Source: Streptomyces sp. cf386 (GTDB lineage Bacteria; Actinomycetota; Actinomycetes; Streptomycetales; Streptomycetaceae). Taken from it: DNA of 64,000 bases. This document shows positions 17,471-28,300 of this stretch, in pieces (position 1 is the stretch's first letter; every line of letters begins with the position of its first letter). Under the pieces are notes generated by a model. It ran no database searches, was not told where the DNA came from, and saw only the letters and a program-made list of their open reading frames with translations. A program made the translations under genes and the position numbers. The DNA lies in the NCBI RefSeq assembly GCF_900103585.1, contig NZ_FNHV01000023.1:1-64000 (forward strand), read 5' to 3'.

Positions 17471-17614
17471 GCCCCTGCCGCCCCTACCCGTCCCATCCTC
17501 CAGGGGCTCCGGCTCCGCCCCCTCGACCCCGGGGCCCTTCTGGGAGCTGCCGCCCCCAGACCCCCGCTATCGGCCCTGAAGGGGCCTCGTCCTCAAACGC
17601 CGGACGGGCTGAAA
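17471..17614 (+). repeat. Dispersed intergenic repeat, copy 1
   Basis: A GC-rich intergenic element beginning CCCCTGCCGCCCCTACCCGT, passing through GCCCCCAGACCCCCGCTATC, and ending CTCAAACGCCGGACGGGCTG. The same modules recur at 31893-32033 and, shorter, at 60391-60465, all in the same orientation. It fills most of the 306-base gap between the YcaQ-like and GNAT genes (17375-17680); I see nothing else there. I recall similar repeats as common between Streptomyces genes. The arms can fold into hairpins, so it may act as a terminator or as a mobile MITE-like unit. Confidence 0.8.
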
Positions 17615-17680
17615 TGCCTGGGCCCTGCGCTGAGAGGGTGCCGTCGTTCGACACAGACGCCGCCTGCGGCCGCGTGTGGG

Positions 17681-18277
17681 TCAGGGCTGGACCGGCCTCG
17701 GCCTCTGTGGTGGGGCGGGCAGGTATGGGGCTGTTGAGGGGAGGCTCAGGTCTGAGGGGAGTAGGGAACCCAGCCAGCAGTCGCGGCGTACGCCCTGGTG
17801 GACGATGGCGGAGCGGAGGGTGCCTTCGAGGGTGAAGCCGGTGCGTTCCGCCACTGCGCGGGAGGGGGCGTTGCCGACCTCCGCGCGCCATTCCACGCGG
17901 TCGATCGACAGGTGGACGAAGGCCCAGCGGGAAGCGGCGAGGACGGCCTCGGTGATGTAGCCGTTGCCGCGGTGTTCTTTTGCCGCCCAGAAACCGATCT
18001 CGGCCCCGCTCATGGAACGCATCGTGACGCCGAGCATGCCCACCAGGTCCTCCCCTTCGGGGAGGAAGAGGCCCCAGGTGAACATCGAACCGTTGTGCCA
18101 GCCCTCCGGGACCTGTTGGTGCGTGAAGCTGTGGGCGTGCTCGTACAGGTAGGGGGAGGGGATCGTGGTCCAGCGCAGGATGTCGGGGTCCTGGACGGCC
18201 TCGTACACGGCATCGGTGTCCGATGGGCCGACCGTGCGCATGAGGAGGCGGTCCGTGGTGAGCGTGACGGGTTCCAT
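17681..18277 (-). CDS. GNAT-family N-acetyltransferase (RimJ/RimL type)
   Basis: A 198-residue acetyltransferase. The opening VTLTTDRLLMRTVGPSDTDA is typical of the RimJ/RimL branch. The acetyl-CoA-binding motif A is in IGFWAAKEHRGNGYITEAV, and motif B is VEWRAEVGNAPSRAVAERTGF. The last 25 residues are a Pro-rich tail. The start at MEPVTLTT is chosen because the fold begins there; the Shine-Dalgarno signal is weak. The substrate (ribosomal protein, small molecule or antibiotic) cannot be told from sequence. It is transcribed divergently from secA across 286 bases. Confidence 0.88.
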   Translation of the reverse strand: MEPVTLTTDRLLMRTVGPSDTDAVYEAVQDPDILRWTTIPSPYLYEHAHSFTHQQVPEGWHNGSMFTWGLFLPEGEDLVGMLGVTMRSMSGAEIGFWAAKEHRGNGYITEAVLAASRWAFVHLSIDRVEWRAEVGNAPSRAVAERTGFTLEGTLRSAIVHQGVRRDCWLGSLLPSDLSLPSTAPYLPAPPQRPRPVQP

Positions 18278-18563
18278 CGGCTGATTCTGCTCGGGGGTCT
18301 GTCGCGTGCGCCATTCTTTATGCGCTGCGTGAACCATGCGGTGTGTGAGCGTGTGATCGCGTTTCGCACAATTCGTTGGTGGAACGCGGCACCATCCGCG
18401 ACCCCCGGCCGTTGTCCCTTTGACGGAGATTTGAAGCAGTGGATCGTCGGCGTCCCCGGCAGGCTCCCGGCGCGGCGGGGTCCTCGCATACGATGGCCGT
18501 TGCTCAGACAAGTCAAATGGAAACCGACCGTCCCAGGCCCGACCGGCAAGGAGACCAACCCCC

Positions 18564-21413
<2,850 letters not shown>

Positions 21414-21495
21414 CGTCGGCGAGGCGGTGCTGCGAGGACGTGGTGCCGTCGAGCGGACAGCGACAGTGACGGTGCCTTCGGTGCCGTAGTGGCTG

Positions 21496-21530
21496 GAAGG
21501 GCCGGGTCTCCTTTGGGGGCCCGGCCCTTC
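21496..21530 (+). terminator. Terminator between secA and the Rv3235-like gene
   Basis: A perfect 11-bp stem, GAAGGGCCGGG / CCCGGCCCTTC, with a 13-base loop. It lies about 80 bases after secA and 30 bases beyond the convergent Rv3235-like gene's stop, so it can serve both. Confidence 0.8.
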
Positions 21531-21560
21531 GGCTTGGGCGGTTCGTGGACCGCCTTGTGG

Positions 21561-22196
21561 TCAGTCGTCGTCGTCCTTGTGGGGCCTGCGTGGGCCGCCC
21601 AGTTCCACGGCTGTGCAGCGCCAGCGGAGGTCGCCGCCCCGTTCCAGGCGGAAGGCCATGGCGCGCAGCTGGTCGCCGGCGCCGATGCGGGCGAAGGCCT
21701 CGAGGGCGCCCGGGCGGGGTTCGAAGTAGCCGATGTCGCGGACCACGGGGCGGGTGCCGTGGGTGCGCAGAGGGCTGCGTTCCGCGAGCCAGGCGAGTTC
21801 GTCGTAGGCACGGCCTGCGGTGTGGCGGAGCATCGAGTGGACGGGGCGCTGGCCGCTCAGGACCAGGAGCAGTCGGTCGGCGAAGACGTCGGTGGGGCGG
21901 GGTTGGGGGACGGCGGGAGGGCGGAGGGTGAGTTCGCCTGTGGGGGTGTGCGGGTTGCGCGGCCTGAGGGCTTGGGTGGGGGCGGTCGCGGTCGGTGGGC
22001 GGGTGTCCGTGGGCCTGGTGCGGGCGTGGAGTCCCGTCGTGGCCGGAGAGCCGGGTGGGCGGCCGTCGGGGGACGTCGTACGGGATGCGCCGCCGCTAGG
22101 GGTGCGGGGTGGGATGCCGCCGGGGCGGCGGGTGTCGCGGCGGGTCGGTGGGCGGGTGCCGGGGCGGTGCTGGGTCCTGGTCATGACCTTGTTCAT
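21561..22196 (-). CDS. Rv3235-family protein (DUF6459-like)
   Basis: A 211-residue protein with an Arg/Pro/Thr-rich disordered first half. The compact second half (about residues 95-205) has DVFADRLLLVLSGQRPVHSM, AYDELAWLAER, YFEPRPGALEAFARI and a final FRLERGGDLRWRCTAVELG. This matches the actinobacterial Rv3235 family, which lies near secA in many actinobacteria. The function is unknown. The start could be the first ATG (22196) or the ATG four codons later, which has AAGG just before it. A C-terminal acidic KDDDD tail ends the protein. Confidence 0.82.
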   Translation of the reverse strand: MNKVMTRTQHRPGTRPPTRRDTRRPGGIPPRTPSGGASRTTSPDGRPPGSPATTGLHARTRPTDTRPPTATAPTQALRPRNPHTPTGELTLRPPAVPQPRPTDVFADRLLLVLSGQRPVHSMLRHTAGRAYDELAWLAERSPLRTHGTRPVVRDIGYFEPRPGALEAFARIGAGDQLRAMAFRLERGGDLRWRCTAVELGGPRRPHKDDDD

Positions 22197-22524
22197 GGGG
22201 TCCCCGTTCGGTGGGCCCGGGGGATACCGGGCAGTAACTTAGCGATCGGTGATCTTGTACGGGGTCCTGGGCGCCGACGGCAAGGAAGCGCTGGCTCGGA
22301 TTGGGCGGCCGGAAACTTCACTTATCCGGGTGATGGGGAGGCTCGAAAGGCCAGGATGACGGGCCTGTGCCGGGTGAGTTTCCGGACCGGAGTGGACGCC
22401 GAACGAGGCGGTGGTGGGGACTCGAAAGGGGACACGCGCACGTATCCTGAAGGCCGTTCGGGAGGTGCGGGGATCCGCCCTTCCGAGTCCTTGCGGAGCC
22501 TTCCGAGTACGAAAGCGGTCAGTC
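22197..22524. other. Intergenic region between divergent genes
   Basis: 328 bases with no supported gene, lying between the minus-strand Rv3235-like gene and the plus-strand DUF6912-like gene. TATCCT at about 22443 could be a -10 element for the rightward gene, but no recognisable -35 stands in front of it. Nothing else is evident. Confidence 0.35.
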
Positions 22525-23040
22525 ATGCGCGTCTACGTCCCCCTGACCCTCCCCGGCCTCGCCGAGGCGTACAAGACGGGCGAGTTGGGGACCGGGCCGC
22601 TCGTCGCGTACGCCGTCACGCCCGCGTTGCGCGAGTGGTACCTCTCCGACGACATCGAGGAGCTGGAGTACGCGGCGCTGAACCGGGCCGCGCTGGCCTC
22701 TCTGCGGCTGCTGGCGGCGGACGGCGGGGCGGTGCGTCGGCGGGTCGTGGTCGCCGTTGACGTGCCCGACGGGGCGGCCGTCGCCGATCCCGACCGGGGC
22801 CTGGATCCGTCCGCGCTGGGTGAGGTGCGGATCGGCCGGGGCGTGGCGCTGGCGAAGGCGGCCGCGGTGCATGTCGACTCGGGCGACGCGGAGACGGACG
22901 TGGCGGCGGCGGTGGAGGCGCTACCGGCGGCGGACGGCGGGGACGACGACGCGCAGTTCGTGGTGGACGGGGCCGAGGACCACGAGCTGCTGTGGTACGC
23001 GACTCAGGAGATCCCGAATCTGGTGGGGCTGGGGGACTGA
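22525..23040 (+). CDS. DUF6912-like conserved actinobacterial protein
   Basis: A 171-residue soluble protein beginning MRVYVPLTLPGLAEAYKTGE and ending with the conserved HELLWYATQEIPNLV. No membrane segment or known catalytic motif is visible. It is a small actinobacterial family of unknown function usually found near secA, as here. The ATG at 22525 is chosen because the conserved MRVYVPLT block begins there; the preceding AAAGCGG is a weak ribosome-binding site. The composition is acidic. Confidence 0.85.
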   Translation: MRVYVPLTLPGLAEAYKTGELGTGPLVAYAVTPALREWYLSDDIEELEYAALNRAALASLRLLAADGGAVRRRVVVAVDVPDGAAVADPDRGLDPSALGEVRIGRGVALAKAAAVHVDSGDAETDVAAAVEALPAADGGDDDAQFVVDGAEDHELLWYATQEIPNLVGLGD

Positions 23041-23042
23041 CG

Positions 23043-23062
23043 CCGGCGCGGTGGCGCGCCGG
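23043..23062 (+). terminator. Short GC-rich hairpin after the DUF6912-like gene
   Basis: An inverted repeat CCGGCGC-GGTGGC-GCGCCGG begins three bases after the stop codon. It has no T-tract, so it is only a probable terminator or attenuator before the HAD gene. Confidence 0.4.
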
Positions 23063-23129
23063 ATCGCTGCGGATACCTCGTGACCTGCCGTTCTCTTGAT
23101 TGTCAGTGGTGGCGGGTACGGTTTTTGGC

Positions 23130-23795
23130 ATGGGGAAGCGAGCAGGGACGCACATTGTCTGGGACTGGAACGGGACGCTGTTCCATGACAATGACGCGAT
23201 CATCGGGGCGACGAACGCGGCGTTCGCAGAGCTGGGGCTGGAGCCGATCACGATGGAGCGGTACCGGGCGCTGTACTGCGTGCCGGTGCCGAAGTTCTAC
23301 GAGCGGTTGCTGGGGCGGCTGCCGAACGAGGCCGAGTGGGAGGTCATGGACGAGACCTTTCACCGGTACTACACCGAGCACCGGGTGAGGTGCGGGCTCA
23401 CCGAAGGCGCGGCGGAACTGCTCGTGCAGTGGCGGTCGGCGGGGCGCAGCCAGTCGATCCTCAGCATGTACGGGCATGACGAACTCGTCCCGCTGGTACG
23501 AGGGTTCGGGATCGAGGAGCACTTCATACGTGTCGACGGGCGGACCGGGCCGTCCGGGGGCAGCAAGGCCGAGCACATGGTGCGGCACATCGAGGCGCTC
23601 GCGAGCGTGGATCCCACTCGCACGGTGGTGATCGGGGATGCCGCCGACGACGCGGTGGCGGCGCTGCATGTGGGGGCGCGGGCCGTGCTGTACACCGGGG
23701 GGTCGCACGGTCGGGCGAGCCTTGAGGCAGTGGGGGTGCCGGTAGTGGACACATTGGGGGAGGCGGTCGCGGAGGCGGAGCGGTTGGCGGCGTAG
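23130..23795 (+). CDS. HAD-superfamily hydrolase (phosphoglycolate-phosphatase-like)
   Basis: A 221-residue HAD phosphatase-like protein. Motif I is DWNGT, with nucleophile Asp12 and Asn14 at the place where most HAD phosphatases have the general acid/base Asp. Motif II Ser lies in ILSMYGHD, the motif III Lys in GGSKAEHM, and motif IV is VIGDAADDAVAAL. The alpha-helical cap region (residues about 20-90) is of the C1 type. The Asn at motif I+2 may mean altered chemistry, though this subgroup is known. The substrate is unknown. It ends 18 bases before the convergent DJ-1/PfpI gene. Confidence 0.88.
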   Translation: MGKRAGTHIVWDWNGTLFHDNDAIIGATNAAFAELGLEPITMERYRALYCVPVPKFYERLLGRLPNEAEWEVMDETFHRYYTEHRVRCGLTEGAAELLVQWRSAGRSQSILSMYGHDELVPLVRGFGIEEHFIRVDGRTGPSGGSKAEHMVRHIEALASVDPTRTVVIGDAADDAVAALHVGARAVLYTGGSHGRASLEAVGVPVVDTLGEAVAEAERLAA

Positions 23796-23813
23796 CCGAG
23801 CTCTTTCGAGCCG

Positions 23814-24380
23814 TCACGTCACGGGTGCCTTCGCCCGTAGCACCGTCAGGAACTCGCGCATCCAGCCGGGGTGGTCCGGCCAGGCGCGGGAGGAGACCAG
23901 GGTGCCGTCGACCACTGCCTCGGCGTCCTGGAAGGTGGCGCCCGCGGCTTGCATGTCCAGTTCGAGGGCGGGGTACGCCGTGACGCGGCGGCCCCGGAGG
24001 CTGTCGGTCGCTGCGGTGAGCAGGGGGCCGTGGCAGATCTGGGCGACCGGTTTGTCGGCGTCGAAGAACGACTTGAGGATCTTGCGGAGTTCGGGGTCGT
24101 TGCGGAGGTACTCGGGGGCGCGGCCGCCGGGGATGACGATGGCGGCGTAGTCGCCGGGGTCGACCTCGGAGAAGGCGAGGTCGGCGGGCCAGGTGTAGCC
24201 GGGTTTCTCGGTGTAGGTGTCGAAGCCGGGCTCGAAGTCGTGGACCACGAACTGGAGCCTCTTGCGGGTGGGGGCCGCGATGTGCACGTCGTAGCCCTCT
24301 TCGCGGAGGCGCTGGTAGGGGTACAGGACCTCCAGTGACTCTGCGGCGTCGCCGGTGACGATGAGGATTTTCGCGGTCAT
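23814..24380 (-). CDS. DJ-1/PfpI family protein
   Basis: A 188-residue single-domain protein of the DJ-1/PfpI superfamily. The nucleophile elbow AQICHGP holds Cys116 followed by His117. Glu14 in GDAAESLE is the usual helper residue that sharpens the cysteine pKa, and IVIPGGRAPEYLR is also typical. Relatives act as cysteine peptidases, glyoxalases/deglycases or redox sensors. The sequence alone does not decide which. The start ATG at 24380 is preceded by GAGGAG, a good ribosome-binding site. It is convergent with the HAD gene. Confidence 0.9.
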   Translation of the reverse strand: MTAKILIVTGDAAESLEVLYPYQRLREEGYDVHIAAPTRKRLQFVVHDFEPGFDTYTEKPGYTWPADLAFSEVDPGDYAAIVIPGGRAPEYLRNDPELRKILKSFFDADKPVAQICHGPLLTAATDSLRGRRVTAYPALELDMQAAGATFQDAEAVVDGTLVSSRAWPDHPGWMREFLTVLRAKAPVT

Positions 24381-25327
24381 GTCGGGTGCGCTCCTCTGGT
24401 TGGCCGTGGTGCCGTGATCTGCGGCTCCGTCGGGGCCGGCCTACTGGGCAACGTGCCTCGGGGCGGGGGGATTGCCAAGGGGGTGTGCGGCTGTGGGGGT
24501 GCCGGGAGGGTGGGGTTCTGTGGCCGGTGTGCGCCGGGTGCCGGGCGGTGCGGTCGAGGGCGGGGCGTTGCGCGGCCCGGCGCTGCGGGGTGCCGCTTTC
24601 TGCGGGACGGGTGCCGACCCAGCGGCAGGACTGCCCGCAGACCGCGTGGGTGGCATGCCGGGCGGCGCGACTGCCCACGGACCGCGCGACGGGGTCGTTC
24701 CCGTGGCGGCCCTTCGGCTGTCCCTGTGTGCGTTCGCTGCATCCAGCGGCCCCACCTCACCGCTGTTTTCGGACACGGGCTGTCTCCGGATGGCCTGCTT
24801 CCGCCTCGCCCCTTGCCCAAGCGGCCCTCTCAGTCCTCCCTCCCAGCCTCCCTCTCGCCACCCCACATCGCCAGTTACGCCCTCCCCGCCCCGTTTGACC
24901 CTGTGCAGAACGTCAAAGTTCCACCCCCGGTTTTGTACACATACGGCTCATGACGGGCCCCCTGTAAGGAGCGATAGCCTTAGTGGCGTGATCAGCGCGA
25001 TAGCTCGCGGGGGCACTGGTGCCCCTGCCCTGCGCCCGGCGAGCACGGACGACATCCGTGACCGGGCGGCGGTCGCTGGTCTTCGCGGGCGGGAGGGGGG
25101 CGCAAGGGCTCCCGGGACGTCATGTACACCCTGGGCCCGGACGTCGCAGAGAGCAGCGTCACACCCCGTGGGCAGCTCAAAATTGGCTCATATATCCCCG
25201 CTCATCTCACCTCGCGGCATAGCGTCGAAGCAGACCGGACACCCCGCGTCGCGGCGTTACGCCGGAGGGGAAGAGACCGTACTTCCTTCTACGTCACGCA
25301 ACGGCGCGCGACAGGAGCCAGAGGACA
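24381..25327. other. Long non-coding region upstream of the glutamate dehydrogenase
   Basis: 947 bases without a gene I can support. Open frames here are short, and none shows a conserved-looking product or clear codon bias. AT-richer islands lie near 24895-24950 (TTTGACC, TTGTACACATACGG) and 25176-25197 (CTCAAAATTGGCTCATATAT), which are candidate promoter zones for the downstream gene. A Shine-Dalgarno-like AAGGAG at about 24966 precedes GTG codons that open only a stop-limited or atypical frame. The region may hold a long 5' leader, a small RNA, or a decayed gene. Confidence 0.4.
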
Positions 25328-28300
25328 ATGCAGACCAAGCTGGACGAAGCCAAGGCCGAGCTGCTCGAAAGGGCCGCCCGGGTAGCTGAGAACAGCCCGG
25401 TCGGGGGGTATCTACCGACCGGGACGACGGACGAGGGCACTGCCGGCACCCCGGACCACGACACCGTGCTCGCGTTCCTCCAGCGCTACTACCTGCACAC
25501 CGCCCCGGAGGACCTCACCGACCGCGACCCGGTCGACATCTTCGGAGCCGCCTTCTCGCACCACCGTCTGGCCGAGAACCGCCCCCAGGGCACGGCCAAC
25601 GTGCGGGTGCACACCCCCACCGTGGAAGAGAACGGGTGGACCTGCAGCCACTCCGTCGTCGAAGTCGTCACCGACGACATGCCCTTCCTCGTCGATTCCG
25701 TGACCAACGAGCTGACCCGGCAGGGGCGTGGCATCCACGTCGTCATCCACCCGCAGGTCTTCGTCCGCCGCGACGTCACCGGCAAGCTCATCGAGGTGCT
25801 CACCGCGCCGCCCACCGGCGAGCTGCCGCACGACACGCACACCGAGTCCTGGATCCACGTCGAGATCGACCGCGAGACCGACCGCGCCGATCTGAAGCAG
25901 ATCACCGCCGACCTGCTGCGTGTCCTGTCCGACGTCCGCGAGGCCGTCGAGGACTGGAGCAAGATGCGGGACCTGGCCATGCGCATGGCCGACGAGCTGC
26001 CCCAGGAGCCCCATTCCGACCTGCGAGAGCAGGAGTTCGAGGAGGCCCGCGAGCTGCTGCGCTGGCTGGCCGACGACCACTTCACCTTCCTCGGCTACCG
26101 CGAGTACGAGCTGCGGGAGGACGACTCGCTGGCCGCCGTGCCGGGCACCGGGCTCGGCATCCTGCGCGCCGACCCGCACCACGCCGAGGGCGACAGCCAC
26201 CCCGTCAGCCCGTCCTTCGAGCGGCTGCCCGCCGACGCCCGCGCCAAGGCCCGTGAGCACAAGCTCCTCATCCTCACCAAGGCCAACAGCCGGGCGACCG
26301 TGCACCGTCCGTCGTATCTCGACTACGTCGGGGTGAAGAAGTTCGACGAGAACGGCGAGGTCGTCGGCGAGCGGCGGTTCCTGGGCCTGTTCTCCTCCGC
26401 CGCCTACACCGAGTCCGTCCGCCGCGTGCCCGTCGTCCGGCGCAAGGTCGACGACGTGCTGAAGACCGCCGGGTTCTCGCCCAACAGCCACGACGGGCGC
26501 GACCTGCTGCAGATCCTGGAGACGTACCCGCGCGACGAGCTCTTCCAGACCCCGGTCCCCGAGCTCCAGCGCATCGCGACCTCCGTCCTCTACCTCCAGG
26601 AGCGCAGGAGGCTTCGCCTCTACCTCCGCCAGGACGAGTACGGCCGCTACTACTCCGCCCTCGTCTACCTCCCGCGCGACCGCTACACCACCGGCGTGCG
26701 CCTGCGGATCATCGACATCCTCAAGGAGGAGCTCGACGGCATCAGCGTCGACTTCACCGCCTGGAACACCGAGTCGATCCTCTCCCGGCTGCACTTCGTC
26801 GTCCGTGTCCCGCAGGGCACCGAGCTGCCGCAGCTCAGCGAGAGCGACAAGGAGCGCATCGAGGCGCGTCTCGTCGAGGCCGCGCGCTCCTGGGCCGACG
26901 GCTTCGCCGACGCGCTGAACGCCGAACTCGGCGAGGAGCGCGCCGCCGAGCTGCTGCGCCGCTACTCGGGCGCCTTCCCCGAGGGCTACAAGGCCGACCA
27001 CGGCCCGCGCTCCGCGGTCTCCGACCTGGTCCACATCGAGCAGCTCACCGAGGAGAACAACTTCTCGCTCAGCCTGTACGAGCCGGTCGGCGCCGCCCCG
27101 GAGGAGCGCCGTTTCAAGATCTACCGCAAGGGCCCGGCCGTCTCCCTGTCCGCCGTCCTGCCGGTCCTCAACCGGCTCGGCGTCGAGGTCGTGGACGAGC
27201 GGCCGTACGAACTGCGCTGCTCCGACCGCAGCGCCGCCTGGATCTACGACTTCGGTCTGCGGATGCCCCAGTCGGCCGGCGCCGGTGACTATCTCGGTGA
27301 CGACGCGCGCGAGCGGTTCTCGGAGGCGTTCGCCGCGACCTGGACCGGCCAGGCGGAGAACGACGGCTTCAACTCCCTCGTGCTGAGCGCCGGGCTGACC
27401 TGGCGGCAGGCGACGGTGCTGCGGGCGTACGCCAAGTACCTGAGGCAGGCGGGCTCCACCTTCTCGCAGGACTACATGGAGGACACCCTCCGCAACAACG
27501 TCCACACCACCCGCCTCCTCGTCTCCCTGTTCGAGGCGCGGATGTCGCCGGACCGTCAGCGCGCGGGCCGCGAGATCGTGGACGCGCTCCTCGAAGAGGT
27601 CGACGCGGCGCTCGACCAGGTGGCGAGCCTCGACGAGGACCGGATCCTGCGGTCCTTCCTCACCGTCATCAAGGCGACCCTGCGGACGAACTTCTTCCAG
27701 GAGGCGGGGGGCGGCAAGCCGCACGACTACGTCTCCATGAAGTTCGACCCGCAGGCCATCCCCGACCTGCCCGCGCCGCGCCCGGCGTACGAGATCTGGG
27801 TCTACTCACCGCGCGTCGAGGGCGTGCACCTGCGCTTCGGCAAGGTCGCGCGCGGCGGTCTGCGCTGGTCCGACCGGCGTGAGGACTTCCGTACCGAGAT
27901 CCTTGGCCTGGTCAAGGCGCAGATGGTGAAGAACACCGTCATCGTGCCGGTCGGCGCCAAGGGCGGCTTCGTCGCCAAGCAGCTGCCGGACCCGTCCGTG
28001 GACCGGGACGCGTGGCTGGCCGAGGGTGTCGCGAGCTACAAGACCTTCATCTCGGCGCTGCTCGACATCACCGACAACATGGTCGCGGGCGAGGTCGTGC
28101 CCCCGGCCGACGTCGTACGGCACGATGAGGACGACACCTACCTCGTCGTCGCCGCCGACAAGGGCACCGCGACCTTCTCCGACATCGCCAACGGGGTCGC
28201 CGAGCAGTACAACTTCTGGCTCGGGGACGCCTTCGCCTCCGGTGGCTCGGCGGGTTACGACCACAAGGGCATGGGCATCACCGCCCGGGGCGCCTGGGAG

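Noticed and set aside
18420..18494. TTGACG (18420-18425) and TACGAT (18489-18494) as a secA promoter
   Set aside because: The two elements are over 60 bases apart, so they cannot form one promoter; either might be part of a different one.
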